DNA of 64,000 bases. It comes from Hyphomicrobiaceae bacterium. Lineage in GTDB: Bacteria; Pseudomonadota; Alphaproteobacteria; Rhizobiales; Hyphomicrobiaceae. The stretch lies in assembly GCA_030655135.1 (NCBI GenBank), contig JAURWC010000009.1, positions 62,001-126,000 of the forward strand. Reading direction: 5' to 3'. Position numbers and translations under genes: made by a program. This document shows, piece by piece, positions 6,719 through 16,367 of the stretch. The notes below the pieces were generated by a model. That model ran no database searches, had not been told where the DNA came from, and worked only from the letters and a program-made list of their open reading frames with translations. Within the stretch, counting starts at the first letter, position 1; each line of letters starts with the position of its first letter.

Positions 6719-9637
6719 TCAATCGTGCTTGCCGTGGCAGTGCTTGTACTTCTTGCCCGAGCCGCACGGGCACAGCGCATTGCGGGAAACCTTGCCCCAC
6801 GTCGACGGCTGCTTGGGATCGACGCCCCCGTCGGTCGCCTTGCGCGTAACGGCTGGCTCCCGGCGATCGATCTGCCCCGGCGCCCGGCGCCCGGCTTGGG
6901 CGATCGCGGCATCGGCCATCTCGAACTCGTCGAGACCCGTCGTCGGATCGATGTGGTGGGCTTCCATCTCCGGCAGCTGAACCGGCTGCAGCATCGGCTG
7001 CTCTTCCGCCGGCGCCAGCTCGATGTGCATCAGCTGGCCCGTGGTGCCTTCGCGCAGGCGGCCCAACAGGCTCTCGAACAGCACGAACGCTTCCGTTTTG
7101 TACTCGTTAAGCGGGTCGCGCTGGCCGTAGGCGCGGAAGCCGATCACCTGGCGCAGATGCTCCAGCGTCACGAGATGTTCGCGCCACAGCATGTCCAGCG
7201 TGCGCAGCAGCACTTCCTTCTCGATATGCCCGTAAAGCTCCGGCCCGATCTCTTGCGCCTTTTGCGCAGCCCGCTCATCGGCCGCCTTGATGAGGCGCTC
7301 CTCCATCTCGGCGTTGGCGATGCCTTCTTCCTGTCCCCACGTATCGATTGGCAGGTCAAGATCGAAGATGTTGTCGACGGCCTCCTTGAGGCCCTTGGTA
7401 TCCCACTGTTCGGCGTAGGCCTTCTCGGGGATGAAGCGCGTCACGAGTTCACGAACCACCTGCTGGCGCAGGTCGGCGACCGTCTCGGAGACGTCGTCCT
7501 GACCCATGATGTCGATGCGCTGGTCGAAGATCACTTTGCGCTGGTCGTTCATCACGTCGTCGTACTTCAGGATCTGCTTGCGAATGTCGAAGTTGCGCGC
7601 TTCGACTTTCTTCTGGGCCATCTCCAGCGACTTGTTCATCCACGGATGCGTAATCGCTTCGCCTTCCTGCAGGCCAAGCGTCTTCAACACGCTGTCCATG
7701 CGCTCCGAACCGAAGATGCGCATCAGGTCGTCGTCGAGCGCGAGGTAGAACTTCGAACGCCCCGGATCGCCCTGACGGCCCGAACGGCCGCGCAGCTGGT
7801 TGTCGATGCGGCGGCTCTCGTGCCGCTCTGTGCCGATGACGTACAGGCCGCCGGCTTCCAGCGCCTTCTGCTTCTGGACTTGTACCTCGCCCTCAATCTG
7901 CTCGCGGCGCTTGGCAATGGCAGCATCGTCCGGCGGTGTCTCGCCCTGCTCGATGATCCAGTCGCGCAGCTGATATTCGACGTTGCCGCCCAGCTGAATG
8001 TCCGTACCGCGGCCGGCCATGTTGGTGGCAATCGTCACGCCGGAGGGCTTGCCAGCCTGGGCGATGATGCTGGCTTCCTGCTCGTGGAAGCGCGCATTGA
8101 GAACTTGATGCGGAATGGGATCGGAGTTCTTCGCCTTGGCACCGACCTCCATGAGATAGAGCCCGATGTCGTCCAGGAACGTCTTGATCTCGGATTCCTT
8201 GGCGCCCAGCTTCTCCGCGTAATCGCGCGCCTTGCGGCCCAGCTCCTGAATATACTTGCGGTCTTTCAAAAGCTCGGCCAGCTGCTCCGACTTCTCGATC
8301 GACGTCGTGCCGACCAGAACAGGCTGACCGCGGCGATAGCAGTCGGCAATCGTGGTGATGATGGCCGCGTATTTCTCTTTTTGCGTGCGATAGATCTCGT
8401 CATCTTCATCGACACGCGAAACGTTGAGGTTGGTCGGGATCTCAACCACCTCAAGGCCATAGATATCCATGAACTCGCTGGCTTCCGTGTTGGCCGTGCC
8501 GGTCATGCCGGCCAGCTTCTCGTAGAGACGGAAGTAGTTCTGGAACGTGATCGATGCCAGCGTCTGGTTCTCGGGCTGGATCTCCACGCGCTCCTTGGCT
8601 TCCAGCGCCTGGTGCAGGCCCTCCGAATAGCGCCGGCCCGGCATCATGCGGCCCGTAAACTCGTCGATGATCACGACTTCGCCGGCCTTGACGATGTAGT
8701 CCTTGTCGCGCTGGAACAGCTTGTGCGCCTTCAAGCCCTGGTTCACGTGGTGCACGATCGTGACGTTCTCGATGTCGTACAGCGAGCCCTTCATCAGGCC
8801 GGCTTCGCTCAACAGCCGTTCCATCGTGTCGTTGCCGGCCTCCGTCAGCGAGACTTGCCGCTGCTTTTCGTCGAGCTCGAAATCTTCCTTCTCCAGCTTC
8901 GGGATCAGCGCGTCGATCGCGAGATACAGATCGGCGCGATCTTCCAGCGGGCCCGAGATGATCAGCGGCGTGCGCGCTTCGTCGATCAGGATCGAGTCCA
9001 CCTCGTCGACGATCGCGAACGAGTGCCCGCGCTGCACCATCTCGTCGCGGCTCATTTTCATGTTGTCGCGCAGATAGTCGAAGCCGAGTTCATTGTTCGT
9101 GGCGTAAGTCACATCGCAGGCATAGGCGGCCTTGCGCTCTTCGTCGTTGAGGCCGTGCACGATGACGCCGACCGTAAGCCCAAGGAAACGATAGACCTGC
9201 CCCATCCACTCGCTATCGCGCTTGGCGAGATAGTCGTTGACGGTGACGACATGCACACCCTTGCTAGCGAGCGCATTGAGATACACGGCGAGCGTAGCAA
9301 CCAGCGTCTTGCCTTCGCCCGTCTTCATCTCGGCGATATTGCCCTGGTGAAGCACCATGCCGCCGATCATCTGTACATCGAAGTGCCGCTGCTTCAGCGA
9401 GCGCCGGGCAGCCTCGCGCACGGTTGCGAAAGCCGGAGCCAGAATGCTGTCGAGCGTCGCGCCCTCGGCGACCTGGCGGCGAAACTCGACCGTGCGTTCG
9501 CGCAGTTCCTCGTCGGTCAGCGCCTCGATTTCAGGCTCCAGCGCATTGATCGCATCGACCTTGCTGCGAAACCCTTTCACACGCCGGTCATTGGACGAGC
9601 CGAAAATCTTTGCCGCGACCGAGCCGAAGGAAAGCAT
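6719..9637 (-). CDS. secA: Preprotein translocase ATPase SecA
   Basis: A 972-residue SecA, the motor that pushes unfolded preproteins through SecYEG. Walker A is at residues 105-111 (KTGEGKT), followed by the DEVDS Walker B, the [11 protein letters not shown] and [10 protein letters not shown] helicase motifs, and a C-terminal zinc-binding SEC-C motif ([14 protein letters not shown]) used for SecB and lipid contact. An in-frame extension upstream to 9748 is rejected: ATG 9637 has AAGGA about eight bases upstream and yields the standard [13 protein letters not shown] start. It is divergent from a parvulin-type isomerase, a common alphaproteobacterial arrangement that pairs export with folding. 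Confidence 0.98.
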   Translation of the reverse strand: MLSFGSVAAKIFGSSNDRRVKGFRSKVDAINALEPEIEALTDEELRERTVEFRRQVAEGATLDSILAPAFATVREAARRSLKQRHFDVQMIGGMVLHQGNIAEMKTGEGKTLVATLAVYLNALASKGVHVVTVNDYLAKRDSEWMGQVYRFLGLTVGVIVHGLNDEERKAAYACDVTYATNNELGFDYLRDNMKMSRDEMVQRGHSFAIVDEVDSILIDEARTPLIISGPLEDRADLYLAIDALIPKLEKEDFELDEKQRQVSLTEAGNDTMERLLSEAGLMKGSLYDIENVTIVHHVNQGLKAHKLFQRDKDYIVKAGEVVIIDEFTGRMMPGRRYSEGLHQALEAKERVEIQPENQTLASITFQNYFRLYEKLAGMTGTANTEASEFMDIYGLEVVEIPTNLNVSRVDEDDEIYRTQKEKYAAIITTIADCYRRGQPVLVGTTSIEKSEQLAELLKDRKYIQELGRKARDYAEKLGAKESEIKTFLDDIGLYLMEVGAKAKNSDPIPHQVLNARFHEQEASIIAQAGKPSGVTIATNMAGRGTDIQLGGNVEYQLRDWIIEQGETPPDDAAIAKRREQIEGEVQVQKQKALEAGGLYVIGTERHESRRIDNQLRGRSGRQGDPGRSKFYLALDDDLMRIFGSERMDSVLKTLGLQEGEAITHPWMNKSLEMAQKKVEARNFDIRKQILKYDDVMNDQRKVIFDQRIDIMGQDDVSETVADLRQQVVRELVTRFIPEKAYAEQWDTKGLKEAVDNIFDLDLPIDTWGQEEGIANAEMEERLIKAADERAAQKAQEIGPELYGHIEKEVLLRTLDMLWREHLVTLEHLRQVIGFRAYGQRDPLNEYKTEAFVLFESLLGRLREGTTGQLMHIELAPAEEQPMLQPVQLPEMEAHHIDPTTGLDEFEMADAAIAQAGRRAPGQIDRREPAVTRKATDGGVDPKQPSTWGKVSRNALCPCGSGKKYKHCHGKHD

Positions 9638-10033
9638 GAGAAATCGTTCCTTGAGTGCAAACCGGCGCGTGTTCGCGCCATGCGAGTTGCGGATCGGCGA
9701 GAGGTCTAACTCCTCGCGCCACATGATAAATAGGCCGGCGGACGGCACTATTCATGCCCGTCCGGCGGCCTGTGAGCCGTTCGGGCTGAGACATAAGGAT
9801 TGGCCCCTGCAATTGTCAACGCGCGCCGCGCCGCATTCGCAGTATTCGCCATTAAATGCAGGCAAGCGAAGAACAGGAAAATCTCTCGAATTCTTAACTT
9901 GGCAGGCTCCCGCCCCTTGTCTATCCATGCGCCCATTGACCGGGAGGGGCCTTTCGCCCGCCTTATTTAGGGCGTTGGCGCGGGCCAGATATGGTCTCAA
10001 GCCACAACAACGAACAAGGATGGATGATCAGTG
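9638..10033. other. Divergent intergenic region between secA and the parvulin gene
   Basis: About 395 bases with no convincing gene. It must hold the promoters of both flanking genes, but I cannot place a -35/-10 pair with confidence. A stretch around 9830-9900 is A/T-richer than the surroundings. The Shine-Dalgarno for the plus-strand gene (AAGGA) lies at 10016-10020. Confidence 0.5.
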
Positions 10034-11020
10034 ATGCTTTCTAGGCGTTTGAACAGCTTGGCCCCGGCGCTCGCCATAGCGGCCCTGTGCATGGCACCCG
10101 TCGCCGCCTCGGCCCAGGATAAAGTATTGGCAAAGGTCAACGGCAAGGACGTCACTGAAGCCGCGCTCGCCTATGCCGAAGAAGAGATTGGTGAAGGCCT
10201 GTCCCACCTGTCGCCCGGCCAGAAGCGCCGCTATCTCACCGAATATCTGATCGAGATGCAGATCTTCTCCGAAGCAGCCGACGCCGCCAAGCTCGGCGCC
10301 GGTCCTGACTTCGATGCCCGCATGGCCTACTGGAAAGAGCATGCCCTGAAAGACTTGTTCCTGGCGAAAGCCGTCAAGGAAAAGGTCACCGAGGCCGAGG
10401 CCAAGAAGTTCTACGACGAACGCGCCGCGCAGATGACGGGCGAAGAGGAAGTGAAAGCCAGCCATATCCTGGTCAAGACCGAGGAGAAGGCACAGGAAGT
10501 CGCCAAGAAGCTGCTCGCCGGCGGCGACTTTGCAGCCCTGGCCAAGGAATATTCCGAAGACCCAGGCTCCAAGGACAAGGGCGGCGTACTCGGCTTTTTC
10601 GGCCGCGGCCAGATGGTCAAGGAATTCGAACTCGTCGCCTTCACGATGCAGAAAGGCGAAACCTCTCAGCCCGTAAAGACGCAGTTTGGCTATCACATCA
10701 TCCGCGTCGACGACCGCCGCAAGAAGGATCCGCCGAAGTTCGACGACGTCAAGGCCGAGATCCTGGAACGTATGGGCCAACAGAAGAAGATCGAGGAAGC
10801 CCAGGTGCTGCGCGCCAAGGCCAAGGTGGAATACGTCGACCCCGATGTGAAGAAGCAGGTCGAGGAAGACCAGGTTGCCGCCGAAGCCCGCAAGAAGGCG
10901 ATGGAAGAGCAGATGAAGGCTCAGGTCGAACAGATGAAGGGCAAGGAAGCCGAGGGCGCCAAGAAAGACGGCGCAGCTCCGGCCGAAGCGCCTGCTGCCC
11001 CGCCGGCCGACAAAAAGTAA
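10034..11020 (+). CDS. Periplasmic parvulin-type peptidyl-prolyl isomerase
   Basis: A 328-residue exported folding factor. Residues 1-28 are a signal peptide (ending VAASAQ), residues about 30-130 are a SurA/PrsA-like chaperone region, and about 140-235 are the parvulin domain (ASHILVKT, GDFAALAKEYSEDPGSKDKGGVLGFFGRG, FGYHIIRVDD). The C-terminus is a charged coiled-coil followed by an Ala/Pro/Lys tail. The start is ATG 10034 or the GTG directly before it; AAGGA is upstream. It isomerises X-Pro bonds in secreted proteins, which suits its position opposite secA. A terminator follows. It is not a close SurA match, so no symbol is given. Confidence 0.9.
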   Translation: MLSRRLNSLAPALAIAALCMAPVAASAQDKVLAKVNGKDVTEAALAYAEEEIGEGLSHLSPGQKRRYLTEYLIEMQIFSEAADAAKLGAGPDFDARMAYWKEHALKDLFLAKAVKEKVTEAEAKKFYDERAAQMTGEEEVKASHILVKTEEKAQEVAKKLLAGGDFAALAKEYSEDPGSKDKGGVLGFFGRGQMVKEFELVAFTMQKGETSQPVKTQFGYHIIRVDDRRKKDPPKFDDVKAEILERMGQQKKIEEAQVLRAKAKVEYVDPDVKKQVEEDQVAAEARKKAMEEQMKAQVEQMKGKEAEGAKKDGAAPAEAPAAPPADKK

Positions 11021-11050
11021 CTGGCGCCAGCCACGCGACTGATTTTGCAG

Positions 11051-11084
11051 ACGGGCCGCTTGAACAGTGCGGCCCGTTCTGTTT
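11051..11084 (+). terminator. Rho-independent terminator after the parvulin gene
   Basis: Nine-base arms ACGGGCCGC (11051-11059) and GCGGCCCGT (11069-11077) with a nine-base loop, followed by the T-rich tract TCTGTTTTCT. It lies 30 bases beyond the parvulin stop and 52 bases before argJ, so the two genes are probably transcribed separately. Confidence 0.75.
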
Positions 11085-11135
11085 TCTGGGCCCGATAGTG
11101 ACCTGAGACCACATCGAGCCCCACACGGAGACGAC

Positions 11136-12383
11136 ATGGGCAAGCCTGCACCTGCCTCACCCTTTGCACCTGCCACGCTTGCGGTTCTGCCTCCGCTCGG
11201 CGGCGTTGCCTTTGCCACGGCTGAGGCGGGCATCCGCTACAAAGGCCGCACCGATTTGCTCGTCGCCGTCATGGACGAAGGCGCCACCGCCGCCGGCGTA
11301 CTGACGCAATCGAAGACCTGCTCGGCTCCCGTGCTCTGGTGCCGCGAGGCTCTGACTGGTGGCCGCGCTCGCATCCTCGTCGTCAACTCGGGTAATGCCA
11401 ATGCCTTCACCGGCATGAAGGGCCGCGCCGCTGTCGACGTTACAATCGAGCACGCGGCAAAAGCTGTGGGCTGCAGCCCGAAGGACGTCTATGTCGCCTC
11501 CACAGGCGTCATCGGCGAGCCAATGGATGCCGGGAAGTTCGCGCATCTGCTGGGCGGCCTCGCCAAGGCCGCCGAGCCTGACGCCTGCGAAGCCGCTGCT
11601 CGCGCCATCATGACGACGGACACCTATCCCAAGCTCGCCACCCGCTCGGCTCAGATCGGCGGAACCAAGGTCACCATCAACGGGTTTTGCAAGGGTGCAG
11701 GCATGATCGCGCCTGACATGGCGACCATGCTTTGCTTCATCTTCACCGACGCCGCCATCGCGGCCCCCGCCCTCCAAGCCTTGCTCAACCAGCATGTGGC
11801 CACCACGTTCAATTGCATGACAATCGACGGCGACACCTCGACCAGCGACACGTGTTTGCTGTTTGCCACCGGCGCAGCCGCGGCGAATGGGCAAACGCTC
11901 GCGTCCGACGCCGCCGCTCCGGAACTCGCTGGCTTCAGCGTCGCCCTGCATGACCTGATGCGCGATCTCGCCATCCAGGTCGCCAAGGACGGCGAAGGCC
12001 TGTCGAAGTTCGTTACCATCGACGTCGGCGGCGCCGAGAGCTGGGCTGCCGCGCGCAAGATCGCCCTGTCATGCGCCAACTCGCCGATCCTGAAAGCCGC
12101 TATCGCCGGCGAAGACCCCAACTGGGGCCGTGTCGTCATGGCCGTTGGCAAATCGGGCGAAGCCGCCGATCGCGACAAGCTGACGATCGCCTTCGGCCCG
12201 CACACCGTCGCCCGCAATGGCGAACGCGCGGCCGAGTATCACGAGCAGACCGTCGCCGCCTACATGAAAAACTCTGACATCGACATCAAGATCGATGTCG
12301 GCGTCGGCACCGCGTCCGCCACCGTTTGGACGTGCGATCTCACGCACGACTACATTTCGATCAACGCAGACTACCGCAGCTAA
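11136..12383 (+). CDS. argJ: Bifunctional glutamate N-acetyltransferase / amino-acid acetyltransferase
   Basis: A 415-residue ArgJ that moves the acetyl group from N-acetylornithine to glutamate in the cyclic arginine pathway and may also use acetyl-CoA. The self-processing motif is [14 protein letters not shown]; cleavage before Thr197 gives the alpha and beta chains and frees the nucleophilic Thr. The C-terminal half has [16 protein letters not shown] and the expected last segment. GGAG is five bases before ATG 11136; the reading frame extends upstream but without a ribosome site. Placement next to the secA/parvulin pair is conserved in Hyphomicrobiales. Confidence 0.97.
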   Translation: MGKPAPASPFAPATLAVLPPLGGVAFATAEAGIRYKGRTDLLVAVMDEGATAAGVLTQSKTCSAPVLWCREALTGGRARILVVNSGNANAFTGMKGRAAVDVTIEHAAKAVGCSPKDVYVASTGVIGEPMDAGKFAHLLGGLAKAAEPDACEAAARAIMTTDTYPKLATRSAQIGGTKVTINGFCKGAGMIAPDMATMLCFIFTDAAIAAPALQALLNQHVATTFNCMTIDGDTSTSDTCLLFATGAAAANGQTLASDAAAPELAGFSVALHDLMRDLAIQVAKDGEGLSKFVTIDVGGAESWAAARKIALSCANSPILKAAIAGEDPNWGRVVMAVGKSGEAADRDKLTIAFGPHTVARNGERAAEYHEQTVAAYMKNSDIDIKIDVGVGTASATVWTCDLTHDYISINADYRS

Positions 12384-12408
12384 TGCGGTGAGTGGGAGGA
12401 ACACAACC

Positions 12409-13275
12409 ATGCGCGCCCTCAAACTGGCAGCCCTTGCCGCAAGCACCTTCGCCGTCGCGGCCACCGCCTCCGCAGAGCCCAAGCAGATCTGGGAACTGAC
12501 CGGCGTGAAAGCGCCAGAGTCTGCCGTCGCCGATCTCACCTCCGGCGTGATCTACGTCTCCAGCATCGACGGCAAGCCGTTGGACAAGGACGGCAACGGC
12601 TTCATCTCGCAAGTCTCTCTCGACGGCCGCATGATCAAGGCTGACTGGATCACCGGCCTCGACGCACCCAAAGGCCTCGCCCTGCGCAAGGGCAAGCTCT
12701 ACGTGGCCGACATCGACCAGCTCGTCGAGATCGACGTGAAGGAAGGCAAGGTCCTCAAGAAGTATCCCGCCAAGGACGCGAAGTTCCTGAACGACGTCGC
12801 CATCAGCTCCGATGATCAGGTGTTCGTTTCCGACACCGGCACCGACACGATCTGGAAGCTTGCCGACGGCAAGTTCGAGCCATGGCTGCAGAACGAAACG
12901 CTGGCCGGCCCCAACGGTCTCCTTGTGCAAGGCGACCAGCTGATCGTCGCCGGCTTCGGCAAGATGGGCGAGGCCGGCCCGACAGGCCCCGGCCCGCTGC
13001 TCAGCATTGCGCTCGCCGACAAGACGATCAAGCCGTTTGCCGATGGCAAGCCACTGGGCAACCTCGACGGCCTCGAAGCGCTCGACGCCACGCACTTCCT
13101 GGTAACCGACTACATGGCCGGTGGCCTGTTCACCATCGACGCCGAAACCGGCAAGATGGACAAGCTGATCCCACTGCCCTCCGGCAGCGCCGACCACACC
13201 TACATCCCTGCCAGCAAGACTGTCCTCATCCCCCTGATGAACGACAACAAGCTGGTGGCCTACAAGATCGAGTAG
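12409..13275 (+). CDS. Periplasmic SMP-30/gluconolactonase-like beta-propeller protein
   Basis: A 288-residue protein with a signal peptide (to ATASA, residue 22) and repeated beta-propeller blades of the SMP-30/gluconolactonase/LRE type (LDAPKGLALRKGKLYVADI, LNDVAISSDDQVFVSDTGTDTIWKL, LAGPNGLLVQGDQLIVAGFG). The LNDVAI and GPNGL segments hold the Asn/Asp residues that usually bind the catalytic metal. The start at 12409 has GGGAGGA eight bases upstream and lies 25 bases after argJ, so read-through from argJ is possible. Substrate unknown; lactonase activity is inferred. Confidence 0.82.
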   Translation: MRALKLAALAASTFAVAATASAEPKQIWELTGVKAPESAVADLTSGVIYVSSIDGKPLDKDGNGFISQVSLDGRMIKADWITGLDAPKGLALRKGKLYVADIDQLVEIDVKEGKVLKKYPAKDAKFLNDVAISSDDQVFVSDTGTDTIWKLADGKFEPWLQNETLAGPNGLLVQGDQLIVAGFGKMGEAGPTGPGPLLSIALADKTIKPFADGKPLGNLDGLEALDATHFLVTDYMAGGLFTIDAETGKMDKLIPLPSGSADHTYIPASKTVLIPLMNDNKLVAYKIE

Positions 13276-13288
13276 CCCAAACGTAAAA

Positions 13289-13312
13289 GGGGTCTGACCT
13301 CGGTCAGACCCC
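13289..13312. repeat. REP-like palindrome, copy 2
   Basis: Eleven-base arms GGGGTCTGACC and GGTCAGACCCC around TC. It has the same core as copies 1 and 3 but with the TCAGACC and TCTGACC halves exchanged. It lies 13 bases after the SMP-30-like stop and 51 bases before the convergent DUF2971 stop. Confidence 0.75.
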
Positions 13313-13363
13313 GGCTCGCGCGTTCAACGCGCAAGATTGACACTGCGCGAAGATCTGACCATT

Positions 13364-14371
13364 TTATATCAGACGTATAAAAGCTAATAAAAACGGCGTC
13401 GCTGATGCATGCACGGGCACCTGCAGTCTATTGATTCGAAGATAGCGCTCCAACCTGCTCTTCCTCATTTCCTTCTGGGCGTGAGGGCCTACAATGATTT
13501 TCGATATCGGAAGTAATTGTGAGCCAGTTAACAGATCTATGTATGGCACCATGCCAGCCTTAAACAGGATGTCTTTTGGTGTCCGGTATTTGTCCTTCTC
13601 AAACTCGTCTGGATGCTCAACGCGAAAAGTCTCGACATCAGCTACCCCGATAGGCGACATGACGGCACGTACTTCTCGTTCCTCAGCAAAACCTCGATGC
13701 TTGCATCTTGACGCTCCTGTAGCGAAACGCTCATAGAGGTTCCCGAGGTTCTGGCCACCTTCGAAAATACTGCCAACCGCGGCTTGGATAGCAGTGAAGA
13801 GCTCTTCGAACTCGGCTCCAAAGCGCTTATCGTCCTTTCCGTAAACCACATCACCAAAGAAAGCTGACGAGTAAAAGAATTTACGAGCTTCTGCGCCAAA
13901 CATCTCGCAGAGCTTCTGCGTTTCAAATATTATTGCGTAGCCACTCCCGTATGCCCGCCATTGGCTAAGCAAACCGTCTTCATGCTCATGATCTGTTTTG
14001 TGGCCACAGAAAGAAACGATATATGGCTCAGTCACACTGAAGTCGCGCTCGGCCTCGAACGTCACGTTAAACAACGTATCGACGAATATTTTGGCTTCAC
14101 GTGCGCATGTCGTAGCCAAGCCGCCGTCGGCTTCTATCTTCGCCTTGACCTTTTTTGACTTGGCCGCGAATTCCTGAACTGGCTTGATAAGCCGTTGTGC
14201 CGCCGCTTCAATCAAAGGCTGGCGAATCTCTTGGATCTCGGAACTATCATTGAGATAGCGATAGTGTGTGGCATGCAGCGATTGTGTTTGGAGTATCCCC
14301 TCCAAACCCGCCTGACTAGTGTAATGCGCTACGAAGGGATAATCGTCCCAAATATCCTTCGGCTTCGTCAC
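13364..14371 (-). CDS. DUF2971 domain protein
   Basis: A 335-residue protein whose opening (DYPFVAHYTSQAGLEGILQTQSLHATHYRYLNDSSE) is the typical DUF2971 start; the family has unknown function and is scattered in accessory DNA. A central block (PYIVSFCGHKTDHEHEDGLLSQWRAYGSGYAIIF) is also characteristic. The start is a GTG at 14371 whose GTGA overlaps the TGA of the upstream HAD hydrolase, so translation is likely coupled. The gene is clearly A/T-richer than the HAD gene, which suggests later acquisition, and REP-like palindromes lie on both sides of the pair. The frame also runs upstream antiparallel to nothing coding, so the longer reading was rejected. Confidence 0.82.
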   Translation of the reverse strand: MTKPKDIWDDYPFVAHYTSQAGLEGILQTQSLHATHYRYLNDSSEIQEIRQPLIEAAAQRLIKPVQEFAAKSKKVKAKIEADGGLATTCAREAKIFVDTLFNVTFEAERDFSVTEPYIVSFCGHKTDHEHEDGLLSQWRAYGSGYAIIFETQKLCEMFGAEARKFFYSSAFFGDVVYGKDDKRFGAEFEELFTAIQAAVGSIFEGGQNLGNLYERFATGASRCKHRGFAEEREVRAVMSPIGVADVETFRVEHPDEFEKDKYRTPKDILFKAGMVPYIDLLTGSQLLPISKIIVGPHAQKEMRKSRLERYLRINRLQVPVHASATPFLLAFIRLI

Positions 14372-15324
14372 TTCAGCCCCCGCCCCAAGCGCCAGACTTC
14401 CTCTTGCACGCGGATGTCTGCCAGGATGCGGTCGATCAGCAGGCACGTGCGCTTGAACAGGTCCGATCCGCGGCGGTAATCGGCGGGCGCGAAGAAATCG
14501 CAGCGGCCGGCCTTGAACAGGTCCACGCACTTCGTCTTCGCCTTGCCCGGTGGATAGACCGCTACCGCGTGCCCGCCGTTCTTGCGCATAACCGCCATCG
14601 ACGGCACGTCGGTGTCGCCGTCGCCAAAGTAAATCATGTTGGAGAACGGGATCGGCCGCGCGCCCTCGTCCATGTGGTCGTTGATGTTGACGCGCAGATC
14701 CTCGATGCCCTTGTTGATGCGGAACAGGTACTGCGTCTTGCCCGTGTCGGTGATGACGCGCTTCGGATAGGGCATGTCGTAGGCCTCGAACCAGTATTCC
14801 GAGGCGAACACGTTGTGGAAACGATCGTAGATGCTCGTGCCTTCCACAATCTCCGTCAGGCCCGACGACACGAGATAATGGCGCAGGATCACCCCGTGGC
14901 TTTCCGCGCGGATCTTCACGTACTCGCCGATCGCATCGAACCACTCTTCCACGCCGGCGAAATACTCGACAGCTTTGCCCTGCGCCACGAGGTCATCGCG
15001 ATCGATGCGGATGCCCTTCTCCTTGGCCTTCTTGTAGAGCAGGTGCATGTAGGTGATCAGGATGTCGGCGCCGTGCTCCTTGGCGATGCGGTTGCTCTCC
15101 GCCCAAAACTCTTTGGCCTCGGCACCGATCTTTGGCAGGAACGCGTACTCCTGCATCGGCCGCGGCGACAGCGTGCCGTCGAAGTCGTAGACCAGCGCCA
15201 CGATCTTCTTGTCGAAGGCCGCTTTCACCGCCGGCCGTTTCCCAACGCTGCGGCCCTCGCCAGCGTCCTCGGCAGGCGCCCGGGCACTCGCCCGGCCCCG
15301 CCGCCCTGTCGCCTGCTCGCTCAT
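14368..15324 (-). CDS. HAD-superfamily hydrolase
   Basis: A 318-residue HAD phosphatase-like protein. Motif I is YDFDGT with the nucleophile Asp47 and acid/base Asp49; motif II lies at LVSSG (about residue 164); motif IV is YFGDGDTDVPSM. A 40-residue basic Ala/Gly/Arg-rich N-terminal extension precedes the domain and may be disordered. GAGGAG lies six bases before ATG 15324. The long inserted helical cap (FWAESNRIAKEHGADILITYMHLLY) suggests a phosphoserine-phosphatase-like cap, but the substrate is unknown. It overlaps the DUF2971 gene by four bases, so the two are probably one operon. Confidence 0.88.
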   Translation of the reverse strand: MSEQATGRRGRASARAPAEDAGEGRSVGKRPAVKAAFDKKIVALVYDFDGTLSPRPMQEYAFLPKIGAEAKEFWAESNRIAKEHGADILITYMHLLYKKAKEKGIRIDRDDLVAQGKAVEYFAGVEEWFDAIGEYVKIRAESHGVILRHYLVSSGLTEIVEGTSIYDRFHNVFASEYWFEAYDMPYPKRVITDTGKTQYLFRINKGIEDLRVNINDHMDEGARPIPFSNMIYFGDGDTDVPSMAVMRKNGGHAVAVYPPGKAKTKCVDLFKAGRCDFFAPADYRRGSDLFKRTCLLIDRILADIRVQEEVWRLGRGLK

Positions 15325-15438
15325 CCGCCGCTCCTCAGCCCGTCTTCGACTTGCAGCCGCGACCTTGCGATGATTCGCATGACCGGATGAAGGCCCCGGT
15401 TACCAGTTAGCCGGGGATGATGATAGCCGCGGCGCTTT

Positions 15439-15464
15439 GGGGTCAGACCCATGGGTCTGACCCC
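15439..15464. repeat. REP-like palindrome, copy 3
   Basis: Twelve-base perfect arms GGGGTCAGACCC and GGGTCTGACCCC around AT, the longest of three copies. It lies between the start of the HAD gene and the stop of the His-tailed thioredoxin-like gene, in a gap of about 170 bases. Confidence 0.8.
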
Positions 15465-15492
15465 ATCCACCGCGCTCTCAATTAAGCCGCGC

Positions 15493-16203
15493 CTACACTT
15501 TGGCTTTGGCGCCCGCGTCGTGCTGCTGGTCATCGTGGCTATGATCGTGGCCACAGTTCTCGTCATGCACATGCCCGTGATCGTGGCTATGGCCGTGGTG
15601 ATGATGCGCGTGCCCGTGATCATGACCGTGGTCATGCCCGCAACCGCAGCCGTCGCCATGGTCGTGACCTCTGGGGTCAGCCAGCGCCATCGCCAGCCCG
15701 CGCTCGATCGCCAGCGACGTTTCACGCGGCGCCGTCCGCGCCTCGAGCGCGAAAGCCATGATCTCCGCCCCAAGGCGGATGTCGTCCACCTGGCCCAAGT
15801 AGTGCCGGCGCAAGCGGCCCTGCCGGTCGAACAGCAGCACCGTCGGCGTGCCTTGCAGTTCGTAAGCCGCAAACGTGCGCGGCATCTTCTTCACGTTCGG
15901 TTTGTCGAACGCGATGGGAAACGTCAGCCCCTGCTCCTTAATCAAAGCCTCCACGGCCCCCGGCGTCTGCTTGTCCTGGTTCTCAAACGCCGAATGCAGA
16001 CCGACCACAGCCACTTCAGCGCCGGTGAAGGCCTGCGAGATGCGCTCGGACTGCGGCAGCGAATGCTTCAGCGATGCCGGGCACAGCGCCTGAAACACGG
16101 TCAGCATCACGACGCGACCTTTCATGCGCTCCAGCGACATGGGCTTTTCGGTATTGAACCAGCGCGAGGTCTCTAACTCTGGCGGCTCTTCCGGATTGAA
16201 CAT
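15493..16203 (-). CDS. Thioredoxin/peroxiredoxin-fold protein with His-rich metal-binding tail
   Basis: A 236-residue protein. Residues about 1-160 form a thioredoxin-like (AhpC/TSA-TlpA) domain with FQALCPAS; relatives usually have CPGC or CxxC, here the second Cys is Ser. The cis-Pro segment is GTPTVLLFD. Residues 180-228 hold about 20 His plus Cys 186, 188 and 217 in HDHG-type repeats, a probable Zn, Ni, Co or Cu store. No signal peptide, so it is likely cytoplasmic. ATG 16203 is preferred over 16215 because GGAG sits six bases before it. A metal-linked redox role is inferred; no metal transporter is adjacent. Confidence 0.82.
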   Translation of the reverse strand: MFNPEEPPELETSRWFNTEKPMSLERMKGRVVMLTVFQALCPASLKHSLPQSERISQAFTGAEVAVVGLHSAFENQDKQTPGAVEALIKEQGLTFPIAFDKPNVKKMPRTFAAYELQGTPTVLLFDRQGRLRRHYLGQVDDIRLGAEIMAFALEARTAPRETSLAIERGLAMALADPRGHDHGDGCGCGHDHGHDHGHAHHHHGHSHDHGHVHDENCGHDHSHDDQQHDAGAKAKV

Positions 16204-16367
16204 AGGGATCTCCATTTGCCGCAGGCGCGAACGCCGGATTGAGGGCTGGCCCTAACATAGGGCGAAACCCACGCTCTTGACAGGTGCCGCCAGGGCGTGG
16301 ATGTCGGGGTTCGCGGCGCTTCTAAGCCGCCTTTTGCAGAAAATCCAGCCCACCGGGAAAATGCCAA

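Noticed and set aside
6725-9709. Long plus-strand open frame opposite secA
   Set aside because: It is the antisense shadow of SecA in G+C-rich DNA; its protein is low-complexity Arg/Leu/Val-rich and has no ribosome site or domain, while SecA is certain.
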